64,000 nucleotides of DNA from an uncultured Saprospiraceae bacterium (lineage in GTDB: Bacteria; Bacteroidota; Bacteroidia; Chitinophagales; Saprospiraceae): contig CALJKQ010000063.1 in assembly GCA_937973565.1 (NCBI GenBank), positions 1 to 64,000 of the forward strand, written 5' to 3'. The first letter of the stretch is position 1. Every line of letters begins with the position of its first letter. The position numbers were made by a program, and so were the translations under genes. This document shows positions 9,003 to 16,872 of this stretch, in pieces. The notes under the pieces are model-generated. The model was not told where the DNA came from. It made no database searches and worked only from the letters and a program-made list of their open reading frames with translations.

Positions 9003-9965
9003 TTATTGAGCAAAGCTGTTGCGGGGACCACCCACCGCAAAGGTTGCCTTCATTCTGTTTTTTTGTCCTGTAGAAAACATGTACATACAAGCATCATCGG
9101 TGTAGTCCATGTAGTTCATGGTCATTTCGCGTGGAGTTCCTGAACATGTGCTGTAGTGCGGTTGCGCAGGACAGCCGTAGTTGGCAGTATTATGGGTAGG
9201 CGTATCGCTTACGAGGTCGCTGCCACAAGTAGCATCTCCCCAGATGTGGCGAAGGTTGAGCCAGTGGCCCACTTCGTGTGTTGCCGTTCTTCCTTTGTTG
9301 AAGGGTGCTGAGGCAGTGCCTGTATTGCCTGTTGCGTTGTCGTCCAACACTACACCATCTGTTGCAGAAGGACCACCGGGGAATTGGGCATAACCCAAAA
9401 TACCTCCGCCCAGGTTACAAACCCAGATGTTGAGTTTGGTGGTTGGGGTAGTGGGGTTGATGCCGCCTTGTGCTGATTTTTTCATCGCATCATTGGTTGA
9501 CCAACTGGTTTTGTTGGTTGATTTTCTTACTACAGAATGCAACACAAACTCAATACCGGTTGCGCCCGAAGCTACACCGGCAAAAGCCGCCGGAATAGAA
9601 CCGTATTCACTGTTGAGGGCTGCATAGTCTGCGTTAAGTACATTGATTTGTGACTGAAGCTGTGCCTGAGAAATATTCTGAGCGGCTGTTTTATACAATA
9701 CATTGAATACAACCGGAATCTGGATGTTCCCATTGGCCAGCAATATCCTGTCGCCTGAACGGATGGCTTCTTCCGTAAATGCTTCAATAGCATCCAAACG
9801 CGCCTGCAATCCCGGATCTGCTTCCAATTGTTGTTGTAAAACCGTATGTGAAGCACAGCCTCTGTTCAATACCTGCTCCTGAGAGATAATTTCCTGCTCA
9901 CCTTCGTTTTTGGCACAAGAAAAAAGCGCCATGACCACCACGGCAAGTAAGCTTAATTTTTTCAT
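9003..9965 (-). CDS. M43 (cytophagalysin/pappalysin-like) zinc metalloprotease lipoprotein
   Basis: A 320-aa surface or periplasmic protease. It has a lipoprotein signal peptide with Cys17 (ALFSC), a long strand-rich domain, then the metzincin signature HEVGHWLNLRHIWGD at residues 230-244 with three zinc ligands and Glu231 as base. A Met-turn follows at MNYMDYTDDACMYMF. Four Cys residues after the active site fit the family's disulfides. It lacks the type IX sorting domain common in this family and would be held by its lipid. The gene stands alone, with an AT-rich upstream region. Confidence 0.9.
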   Translation of the reverse strand: MKKLSLLAVVVMALFSCAKNEGEQEIISQEQVLNRGCASHTVLQQQLEADPGLQARLDAIEAFTEEAIRSGDRILLANGNIQIPVVFNVLYKTAAQNISQAQLQSQINVLNADYAALNSEYGSIPAAFAGVASGATGIEFVLHSVVRKSTNKTSWSTNDAMKKSAQGGINPTTPTTKLNIWVCNLGGGILGYAQFPGGPSATDGVVLDDNATGNTGTASAPFNKGRTATHEVGHWLNLRHIWGDATCGSDLVSDTPTHNTANYGCPAQPHYSTCSGTPREMTMNYMDYTDDACMYMFSTGQKNRMKATFAVGGPRNSFAQ

Positions 9966-10336
9966 GTAAAGTGAATTTATTAATTAGTAAATAATGGACA
10001 TAACGCATTTACTTTTGAATGCCCTATATCTTGGCGAAGACAAAATTATATTTTTTTTAAACTTTGAATTAAAATTAGTCAAAATATTTTTATTACAGAA
10101 TTATATTTTGTGCAACCAAGTAATTCAATCAAAAGCTACCAATTTATTGATGTTTTTCTGTGATTTCAGAATTTAATTCTGATATACGTCGAATTTATAG
10201 AAAGCCTTTCGGGTGTAAACGAAGGATTGGTAGAATTATTTTGAGGAGAAACCCAGGTGACGCAAAATTTTTCACTGAAACGATAATTTTTTAACTAAAA
10301 CCCAAGGTTTTTTATCACAATTAGACAAATAATTTG
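9966..10336. other. AT-rich intergenic stretch, no gene recognised
   Basis: The region between the divergent M43 protease and dinB genes is strongly A+T rich with runs of A and T. One 60-codon frame (9994-10176) consists mostly of low-complexity Leu, Ile, Phe and Asn codons and is not credible. The region presumably holds both promoters. Confidence 0.6.
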
Positions 10337-10344
10337 TATTTTTG
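10337..10344 (+). promoter_or_regulatory. Bacteroidota -7 box (TATTTTTG) for dinB
   Basis: An exact TAnnTTTG match 20 bases before the dinB ATG. It implies a very short leader and argues against the upstream TTG at 10356 as the start. No convincing -33 motif was found. Confidence 0.5.
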
Positions 10345-10364
10345 AAGACAAAATATTGGTCAAA

Positions 10365-11507
10365 ATGTACGACAGGGCGATTCTCCATATGGACCTCGAC
10401 TCCTTTTTTGTCTCTGTTGAGTGTCTGAAAAATTCAGCTTTTGTAGGCAAGCCCTTGCTCATCGGCGGCACCAGCAACCGGGGTGTAGTAGCCTCCTGCA
10501 GTTATGAAGCACGGCGGTTTGGAGTCCATTCGGCCATGCCCATGAAAATGGCACTCCGACTGTGTCCCCAGGCCATCGTGCTGCGGGGCGACATGGACAG
10601 CTACACCCAATATTCACACGAGGTCACCCAGGTGATTGCCGACCAGTCGCCCATTTACGAAAAAGCGTCTATTGATGAATTTTACCTCGACATCTCGGGT
10701 ATGGATAAATACTTTGGTTGTTATAAGTGGTCGCTCGAGTTGCGCCAGCGCATCACCAAAGAAACCGGCCTGCCCATTTCCTTTGGCTTGTCGGTCAACA
10801 AACTCGTATCCAAGGTAGGCACGGGAGAGGCCAAGCCCAACGGCACCCGACAAATCGACCCCGGCGTGGAGAAAGAATTTCTCGCCCCCCTGGCCGTGGC
10901 CAAGATCCCCGGCGTGGGCAAGGAAACCCACAAAAAACTCAGCTTCATGGGCGTGAGGGATATCCGCACCCTAAGCCACATCCCTCCCCGGTTGCTGGAG
11001 CGCGAATTTGGTCAACACGGCCGCTCCCTCTGGGAAAAGGCCAACGCCATCGACCGCAGTCCCGTAGTGCCCTACCACGAACAAAAGTCCATGTCCAAAG
11101 AACGCACCTTCACCGAAGACACCCTCGACCTGCGTTACATGCGCAACTTACTGCTCGATATGACCGACAAACTCGCCTTTGAATTGCGCAACGACAAAAA
11201 ACTTACCTCCTGCATCGCCGTCAAAATCAGATACGCCGATTTTAACACCTACACCAAACAACGCCAGATCCCCTATACCGCCAACGACAACGTCCTCACC
11301 CGCCACGTCCTCGACCTCTTCGATCAACTCTTCGAAAGAAGGCAGCTCATCCGACTCATCGGTGTAAAATTTTCCGGCCTCGTAAGCGGCTCCTACCAGA
11401 TCGACCTCTTCGAAGACACCATCGAACAAATCGAGTTGCTCAAACAAATGGACCACATCCGCAAAAGATTTGGCAGCGGGGCTGTGATGCGGGCGAGTGG
11501 GTTGTGA
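10365..11507 (+). CDS. dinB: DNA polymerase IV (Y-family translesion polymerase)
   Basis: A 380-aa error-prone polymerase. Catalytic acidic residues are in HMDLDSFF (Asp10) and ASIDEFYLD (Asp104, Glu105). A helix-hairpin-helix thumb lies around KIPGVGKETHKKL, and the little-finger domain follows. Near the C-terminus QIDLF matches the sliding-clamp-binding pentapeptide. The ATG at 10365 follows an in-frame TTG at 10356, but a -7 box at 10337-10344 leaves little room for that one. Codon use in the 3' half is strikingly C-ending compared with neighbours, which may reflect transfer. It probably acts in DNA damage tolerance; no LexA box was recognised. Confidence 0.93.
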   Translation: MYDRAILHMDLDSFFVSVECLKNSAFVGKPLLIGGTSNRGVVASCSYEARRFGVHSAMPMKMALRLCPQAIVLRGDMDSYTQYSHEVTQVIADQSPIYEKASIDEFYLDISGMDKYFGCYKWSLELRQRITKETGLPISFGLSVNKLVSKVGTGEAKPNGTRQIDPGVEKEFLAPLAVAKIPGVGKETHKKLSFMGVRDIRTLSHIPPRLLEREFGQHGRSLWEKANAIDRSPVVPYHEQKSMSKERTFTEDTLDLRYMRNLLLDMTDKLAFELRNDKKLTSCIAVKIRYADFNTYTKQRQIPYTANDNVLTRHVLDLFDQLFERRQLIRLIGVKFSGLVSGSYQIDLFEDTIEQIELLKQMDHIRKRFGSGAVMRASGL

Positions 11508-11584
11508 GGCAAGAGATTATTCCCAAACTATAAGATATGACTAAGAAAGGGTTTTGTCATTGGGTATGAACAGGTCGTTTTTGT

Positions 11585-11940
11585 ATAGCGCCCTTACAGG
11601 GCTGGTTAGAGGATAGGCTAGAATCGCGACGGGCGATGCCCACCGTATTTGTATTATGCCCCTTCGGGGCTTGTGGTTGTATGCTATGAGTTTAAAAGGC
11701 CCAACAAGAAGGATCCAAGATGCGAGCACAAAATTTAACTTAAAACCTGAACGATGTGGAGCAGGAAAAAAGGCTTGTCTGATAAGCCCGGTAGGGGCGT
11801 AATAAAAAAACCACACCCTAATGCCTAAAAAAGATCTTTCAGTGTGACAAGCCCTGAAAGGGCGCCCTAAACTTACGAGGGGCAACGCCCGTCGTAGGTA
11901 AACGAAACACCCGTTAGCCCTGTAGGGGCGTAATAAGCAC
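11585..11940. repeat. REP-like palindrome array
   Basis: At least seven short hairpins occur in about 350 bases. Clear ones are GCCCTTACAGGGC at 11590-11602, GCCCCTTCGGGGC at 11658-11670, a GCCCGGTAGGGGC type at 11786-11798, GCCCTGAAAGGGC at 11851-11863, and CCCTGTAGGGGCGTAATAA just before 11940. Two further ACGGGCG...GCCC(G) hairpins lie near 11629 and 11880. The same GTAGGGGCGTAATAA tail recurs after separate hairpins, as in a dispersed REP family. It lies next to a RAYT gene, the enzyme class that mobilises REPs. A 141-codon minus-strand frame crossing it is judged spurious. Confidence 0.8.
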
Positions 11941-12123
11941 CTACCCCCAAATATACCTCTCATCATATTCTATCTTATGTTTCTCCAAAAACGCACGATA
12001 TTCCTCCTCGAATGTCTGTACACCGTGATGCTCGTGCTGATTGGCGATATACCTTTTTACCACTTCCAAGTCAGAGGGGTTGACGGAAAAGAAAAAAACG
12101 CAACATGAATCGGCATCTACCAC
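11941..12123 (-). pseudogene. Remnant of an IS200-type transposase (C-terminal fragment)
   Basis: A 60-codon frame whose last 45 residues (SVNPSDLEVVKRYIANQ, HHGVQTFEEEY, EYDERYIWG) match the C-terminal end of IS200-family HUH transposases. The N-terminal catalytic part (HUH pair and active Tyr) is absent and the region upstream shows no continuation. It is a 5'-truncated relic lying between the REP array and the intact RAYT gene. Confidence 0.7.
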
Positions 12124-12164
12124 AAATCCATTTTATTCTGTAACATCAGTCAAATTATAATATT

Positions 12165-12989
12165 CTATAAATGATTCATCCCACCCCCTTTCCAGTTTTT
12201 GGGGTTGTCAATTATATAATTTCTGATGCGCATCAATTCATACGGGTTGCGTATAATACGATCGTAATAATTGGGTTGAAAAAAATGATTGTCGCGATTA
12301 TATTTGGGTATATTCAAATTATTTTGGTCGATGAAATCGTCAATTTTTGAATTCACCGCGGATTTGAACCCGGCCATAAACGATGAAATCGATTTGGGTT
12401 GGCGTATCAAATATGGGGGTTGTTGACGATGATGGTGATGTTGTTGTTGATGATGATGGTGTAGATACGGACGGCCGTCCGTATCTACACCATCATCATC
12501 ATGGCCCATCCCGTTGGTTACATCATGGCCCAAACGGTTTGTTGCATCATGACCCGCCCCGTTCATTTCTTTTTTGACATCCCTATTATCCGGTGTAATG
12601 TGTTTTGTGGAACCGAAATTTTGCAACCGTTCATCATCCATATTTCTCAAAATCACAATGGCGTGTAAATGATTGGGCATGATGACGTATTCATCTAAAA
12701 ACAATTCCTGTCTGATATCAAATGATTTTAACCATTCGGTTTTTACGATTTTACCAAAATCTGATAGCACCATTTTTTTATTCTCAATTTGCCCAAGAAC
12801 ACAATGCCTGTTTTGGGTAACTATGGTGATATAATAGGCTGCCTCATTTGCGTAATTCCATCTGCTGAGCCGATGAGAACCTATTCTGTATTTTCCGGCA
12901 AATTTTTTCACTGCATTCAAATTTTTGATTAACCCTGATTTGTATTTCTTCTGTCCAGTCTTTAAAAACTGTATCATAATTAATAGCAT
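12165..12989 (-). CDS. REP-associated tyrosine transposase (RAYT, Y1_Tnp family)
   Basis: A 274-aa HUH single-strand transposase of the RAYT group. The core begins near residue 38 (HRLSRWNYANEAAYYITI). The HUH metal pair is His107 and His109 in MPNHLHAIV. The candidate catalytic Tyr is 241 or 242 in FFQPNYYDRIIRNPYEL, followed by the typical NYIIDNPKNW end. Between residues about 115 and 200 there is an insertion absent from ordinary RAYTs. It is built of GHDxTN repeats and a His/Gln-rich run, and it contains a perfect DNA palindrome at 12448-12501. The gene follows dprA by 13 bases on the same strand and sits beside a REP array, as expected for a RAYT with its substrates. The frame is intact, but activity with the insertion is uncertain. 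Confidence 0.85.
   Translation of the reverse strand: MLLIMIQFLKTGQKKYKSGLIKNLNAVKKFAGKYRIGSHRLSRWNYANEAAYYITIVTQNRHCVLGQIENKKMVLSDFGKIVKTEWLKSFDIRQELFLDEYVIMPNHLHAIVILRNMDDERLQNFGSTKHITPDNRDVKKEMNGAGHDATNRLGHDVTNGMGHDDDGVDTDGRPYLHHHHQQQHHHHRQQPPYLIRQPKSISSFMAGFKSAVNSKIDDFIDQNNLNIPKYNRDNHFFQPNYYDRIIRNPYELMRIRNYIIDNPKNWKGGGMNHL
12448..12501. repeat. Perfect 54-bp palindrome inside the RAYT gene
   Basis: Two 27-base arms meet between 12474 and 12475 with no loop; the centre reads ACGGACGGCCGTCCGT. It encodes roughly residues 163-181 of the transposase (GVDTDGRPYLHHHH on the coding strand). Its GTAGATACGG core resembles dispersed GTAGAGACG-type palindromes known from bacterial genomes, so it may be a mobile palindromic element inserted in frame. 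Confidence 0.9.
12497..12568. repeat. 24-bp tandem repeat inside the RAYT gene, about three copies
   Basis: Units begin at 12497, 12521 and 12545, each with CATCATG(G/A)CCC. They encode repeated GHDxTN residues on the minus strand. The array directly abuts the palindrome and shares its CAT triplets. Confidence 0.75.
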
Positions 12990-13002
12990 TTAACATCCAC
13001 GA

Positions 13003-14100
13003 TTAATAAGACAATATATACCTCTTCCCCGGCAGAGATCTCACCACGCCTTTGAATTCCAGAGCCAGGAGCTGAGATGCCAGTACGGATGACGGTAGGT
13101 TTAGGCCGTATATCAGAGTTTCGATGCCGCATTCTTTGCGCATTCTGATGAAATCGACGATGGCTTGCTGTTCGGTATCCAGCTCGATGAACATCGATGT
13201 CTGTATGGTTTTTTTGCGGTCGATATCGTCCCAGCGCATGATGTAGAGGAGATCGCCAAGGTCTTCCATGAGGTGAGCCTTGTGTTTTTTGATCAGCGCA
13301 TTGCAGCCGCTTGACCACTCATCTCCCGGTCTGCCGGGGATGGCGAAAACATCTTTGTTGTATTCGTTGGCAAATTCGGCGGTAATGATGGAACCACCGC
13401 TGGTCTTTGATTCTATCACTACCAGGGCATCGGCCAGCGCTGCGATGATGCGGTTGCGCATGGGAAAGTTGACTTTATCGGGCCGTGTCTGGCTGCAGAA
13501 TTCGGTGAGCAGGCCCCCATTCTTTATCATTTTTTTGGCCAACTCTTTATGGGCTGCCGGGTATATGATATCATGGCCATTGCCCATTACACCCAGGGTA
13601 GGTATATCCATTTCCACCGACTTTTTATGGGCACAGCCATCCACACCGTAGGCCAGGCCGCTTACGATCACCACTCCGAAATCCTTCAGCTCTTCTACCA
13701 GTTTTTCGGTGATCATCCTGCCTTGCGGACTGGGTGTGCGGGTACCTACAATGCCGACTGTGCGGTGTGGATTGAGATCCTGATTACCGCGATAGTAAAG
13801 GATGAGGGGGCTGTAGTCAAAATGGCGCAGCCGTCGCGGATAATTTTCATCCAGAAAAAATAAGACCTGGATGCCGTTCTTTTCTATAAAAAGCAGTTCT
13901 TCTTCTGCTCTTGGCAGAACCTTAGAGGCTGATATTTCCTTGGCCTTAAGCGTGCCAATGCCCGGTATTTTGGACAGTGCCGACTTTTTTTCGGCGAATA
14001 CAGCCTGGGCATTGCCGCAGTAGCCAATCAGATTTTTGGAGAGCACGGGCCCGATGTTGGGCACCATAGTAAGGGCAATCCTGTACAGGGTCTCATTCAT
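13003..14100 (-). CDS. dprA: DNA-processing protein A
   Basis: A 365-aa protein that binds incoming single-stranded DNA and loads RecA during natural transformation. It has an N-terminal helix-hairpin-helix/SAM-like region (KIPGIGTLKAKEI), the Rossmann-like DprA core (VGIVGTRTPSPQG, VSGLAYGVDGCAHK, GNGHDIIYP) with SGGSIITAEFA and FAIPGRPGDEWSSGCNALI, and a C-terminal winged-helix domain from about residue 300. It starts at ATG 14100, 49 bases after the TMTC-like gene, and may be cotranscribed with it. Other competence genes are not seen here. Confidence 0.95.
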   Translation of the reverse strand: MNETLYRIALTMVPNIGPVLSKNLIGYCGNAQAVFAEKKSALSKIPGIGTLKAKEISASKVLPRAEEELLFIEKNGIQVLFFLDENYPRRLRHFDYSPLILYYRGNQDLNPHRTVGIVGTRTPSPQGRMITEKLVEELKDFGVVIVSGLAYGVDGCAHKKSVEMDIPTLGVMGNGHDIIYPAAHKELAKKMIKNGGLLTEFCSQTRPDKVNFPMRNRIIAALADALVVIESKTSGGSIITAEFANEYNKDVFAIPGRPGDEWSSGCNALIKKHKAHLMEDLGDLLYIMRWDDIDRKKTIQTSMFIELDTEQQAIVDFIRMRKECGIETLIYGLNLPSSVLASQLLALEFKGVVRSLPGKRYILSY

Positions 14101-14149
14101 AGCGCGTCGTTTGTATGTTATGACTGTCTTTGCAGTCGGGTGTTACTTG

Positions 14150-16060
14150 TTACCTCAGCCCGGCGGCTCTGTTGAAATGCATTTGAGCTTGCTGGGGATC
14201 CCCCAACAAGTTAAAGCATTCACCTGTCAATTGATTGAGCGTGGGCTGATACGGATCAATTTCGAGTCCCAATTTCATAAAATGAGCGGCCCATTTTATG
14301 TCCTCGGCACCTTTTTTCTCCATGAGCTTCTTACCCACTTTAATGTAAAAAGCCATCATTTGGTTCAAATCCGGTCCCGTTCCGTTCAAATATTTCAGGT
14401 ATTCGGTAGTGAAAGAGACGTCCGGCCTTCTGTCGATCACTTGTTCAAAGTCCCTGAGTAGGGGACCCAGTTCTTTGTTCATGTTGTAGGTTTCTCCGGC
14501 AATGCCCGCCATCATGAGGTTGGCATTGTAGTAATTGGGAATGATATCTGCTGCTTTTTTGGCATAGGGCATGGCTTCCTGTAACAATGATTTTTTTCTG
14601 GCCACATCGGTTGTTTCCTTAAATTCATTAAACAAAGCCGTAGCCATAAATGAATTGGCTCTGGCACTATTACCCGATACCCGCATGGCACTTTCGTTGA
14701 GGCTCAACGCGGTTTCCCAATCCGGCACGCGTATAAAACTCAAAAAGGCAAAGGCCAGTATGGGTACAGAAAGCATCACCACCTGCGCTCCCTCTTTGAT
14801 TTGTTGGCTCCATTTTTCTCCGGCCTTCCATATTGCCCATGCTACCAGCAGACAGAACCCCAATGAAGGCATATAAATGAAACGATCGTTCATAAAGGTT
14901 CCCAGGTTGATGACTATGTTGGAGACAATGGTGAGGGTTATCAGATAAAAGCCAATGGCATAGCCGGATAATTCTTTTGCTTTGATTTGTTTCCATCCCC
15001 ACCAGGCCATGCCGCCGTAAAGTGCCAGTGACAACCATACCTGCCATTTTGCCCAATTCATAATCGGTATGGCGTAAGGATAGTAATCGTGGGTAAGAGG
15101 GTAGGGGACGATCAACAATTTGATGTATAAACCCAAGGTATATAAGATAGTTGCCAGCTTTTCTCCACCCGACATCTCCAAAAATGGATTGTTCATAATG
15201 TCGGTTATCTTTTGATTAAGTTGTGGCACGCCTGATATAGGAAACCTTATCATTAAATAAATAAAAGATACGAGTATAAGCCAGGCCAGGCTGTTCCACG
15301 CTTTATTCCGGTGGTCTTTGCCAAACACCCAAAGCGTAAGAGGCACTACAGCCGCAAATGTAATCGTGTTTTCTTTGGATAGAAGCCCCAGGAAATAGCT
15401 GATCAATGCAGCATAGAGGTATTTTTTGCTTTTTCCATATAAGTAGTGCAATACAAAAAGATAAAGCGATAGCAGAGAGAAGAGCATTGCCATCACTTCA
15501 TCCCTTCCTTTGATGTTGGCTACGGCCTCTACGTGTATGGGGTGAACGAGGAAGAGCAAAGCAGCGGCAAAACCAATATCCAACCAACCCATCAATGGTT
15601 TTTTATCCGGCATTAAAAGCTGGAACAACCGGAAGATGAACACACAGCTGAGAATATAAAGCAGGATGTTGATAACATGACTGACACCGGGTTTTAATTT
15701 ATTGAAGATTCCATATTCCATGGCGAAGGTGACCAGAGAAAGCGGGCGGTAGCGATTGCCCTGGACCAGGTTCTGTTGGGCTCCAAAATATCCGATCATG
15801 GACTCCGTGGTCAAGATTTCATAAATGCCCCCAAACCCTTTTTTGGTAAATTTATTGTCTGTGATTACGATGGTATCATCCAGTACATAACCATATCGGG
15901 TTGTCTGGTAATACAAAACAAAGCCAAATAGGAGGAGTACAGCTACCTTCCATCCCTGCGACTTCCAAAAACCATCGGTCATTTGCCAAGGTGCTGCAGC
16001 CACTTTTGGAGTAGTTTCAGCGGATGTGTAATTCTTCTTATTTTGTTTCTGTTTTGCCAT
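14150..16060 (-). CDS. TMTC-like multi-pass membrane glycosyltransferase
   Basis: A 636-aa integral membrane protein resembling TMTC/DUF1736-type O-mannosyltransferases (GT-C fold). An acidic pair in GYVLDDTIVITDN lies in the first periplasmic loop, followed by RYRPLSLVTFAMEYGIF and the family-typical HPIHVEAVANIKGRDE. About 11-12 hydrophobic helices end near residue 450, then a helical C-terminus with TPR-like repeats (ARANSFMATALFNEF, PYQPTLNQLTGECFNLLGD). It may glycosylate periplasmic or surface proteins; donor and acceptor are unknown. It lies upstream of dprA on the same strand. Confidence 0.78.
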   Translation of the reverse strand: MAKQKQNKKNYTSAETTPKVAAAPWQMTDGFWKSQGWKVAVLLLFGFVLYYQTTRYGYVLDDTIVITDNKFTKKGFGGIYEILTTESMIGYFGAQQNLVQGNRYRPLSLVTFAMEYGIFNKLKPGVSHVINILLYILSCVFIFRLFQLLMPDKKPLMGWLDIGFAAALLFLVHPIHVEAVANIKGRDEVMAMLFSLLSLYLFVLHYLYGKSKKYLYAALISYFLGLLSKENTITFAAVVPLTLWVFGKDHRNKAWNSLAWLILVSFIYLMIRFPISGVPQLNQKITDIMNNPFLEMSGGEKLATILYTLGLYIKLLIVPYPLTHDYYPYAIPIMNWAKWQVWLSLALYGGMAWWGWKQIKAKELSGYAIGFYLITLTIVSNIVINLGTFMNDRFIYMPSLGFCLLVAWAIWKAGEKWSQQIKEGAQVVMLSVPILAFAFLSFIRVPDWETALSLNESAMRVSGNSARANSFMATALFNEFKETTDVARKKSLLQEAMPYAKKAADIIPNYYNANLMMAGIAGETYNMNKELGPLLRDFEQVIDRRPDVSFTTEYLKYLNGTGPDLNQMMAFYIKVGKKLMEKKGAEDIKWAAHFMKLGLEIDPYQPTLNQLTGECFNLLGDPQQAQMHFNRAAGLR

Positions 16061-16102
16061 AGATCAAAATCAAATAATTAAAATATATAGAATGAAGATT
16101 GT

Positions 16103-16110
16103 CAAATGTA
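16103..16110 (-). promoter_or_regulatory. Bacteroidota -7 box (TACATTTG) for the TMTC-like gene
   Basis: An exact TAnnTTTG match on the minus strand, 43 bases before the ATG at 16060. Confidence 0.5.
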
Positions 16111-16192
16111 ATCTTGGCCAAAATTAGAAAAAATATTACATCTTGCACCCTCAACTTATTTTCGTGTTTCTACCCTGTTACCATAAGTCATC

Positions 16193-16816
16193 ATGAAATT
16201 ATTACCCAAAAAATTTTATCAATCTGAAGAGGTGGCTGAGATTGCCAGGCAGCTGTTGGGTAAGGTTTTGGTTTGTGATTCAGAAGGCATAAGTGTCTCA
16301 TGTCGCATAGTAGAAACCGAAGCCTACCGGGGTCCGGACGATCGGGCGTGTCATGCATACAATCACCGAAGAACCGAACGCACAGAGGTGATGTATGCTG
16401 ACGGAGGATGTGCATATGTGTATATTTCATACGGCATGCATCATCTGCTTAATGTAGTTACGGCTCCCGTCGATTTTGCCCATGCGGTTTTGATCAGAGC
16501 AGTAGAACCCATATCGGGTATTGAAACCATGCAGTGCCGCAGAAAGCTCATGGCTGAAAATTATTTGTTGACAGGAGGTCCGGGTAAGGTCTGCCAGGCT
16601 CTCAACATAGACAAAAGCTGGAATCTCGTAACATTTTATGAACCGGAATCTCCCTTAAGAATTTATGATGATGGTTTTAAAATGAGAGACTTTGTGGCAA
16701 CCCCGAGAATAGGCATGTCTGTTCACGTGGGACAGCATTCGCATTGGCCCTGGCGGTTTTATATGAAGGACAACAGATGGGTGAGTCGACCTTTGAAAGT
16801 CAAATATCCGTGGTAA
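16193..16816 (+). CDS. DNA-3-methyladenine glycosylase (AAG/MPG family)
   Basis: A 207-aa base-excision repair enzyme that removes alkylated purines. Family motifs are LPKKFYQSEEVAEIARQLLGK, the catalytic-Glu segment RIVETEAYRGPDD, the Tyr-rich intercalation region YADGGCAYVYISYGMHHLLN, VLIRAVEPISG and LTGGPGKVCQALNI. Length and start fit bacterial MPG homologues. It is a single gene divergent from the TMTC-like gene and ends in a strong terminator. Confidence 0.94.
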   Translation: MKLLPKKFYQSEEVAEIARQLLGKVLVCDSEGISVSCRIVETEAYRGPDDRACHAYNHRRTERTEVMYADGGCAYVYISYGMHHLLNVVTAPVDFAHAVLIRAVEPISGIETMQCRRKLMAENYLLTGGPGKVCQALNIDKSWNLVTFYEPESPLRIYDDGFKMRDFVATPRIGMSVHVGQHSHWPWRFYMKDNRWVSRPLKVKYPW

Positions 16817-16820
16817 AACA

Positions 16821-16855
16821 AAAAAGGCGACCCGGTTGAACGGAGTCGCCTTTTT
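16821..16855. terminator. Bidirectional intrinsic terminator
   Basis: A perfect 11-bp stem, AAAAAGGCGAC / GTCGCCTTTTT, with a 13-base loop lies between the convergent glycosylase and haloperoxidase-like genes. It has an A tract on one side and a T tract on the other. Confidence 0.85.
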
Positions 16856-16872
16856 CTTGTGCTTGTAAGTGC

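Noticed and set aside
9994..10176. 60-codon plus-strand ORF in the AT-rich region before dinB
   Set aside because: Low-complexity Leu/Ile/Phe/Asn composition expected from AT-rich DNA, with no motif.
11541..11966. 141-codon minus-strand ORF across the REP array
   Set aside because: Its residues are read straight through the palindromic repeats, it has no known motif and no promoter, so it is a by-product of stop-free repeat DNA.
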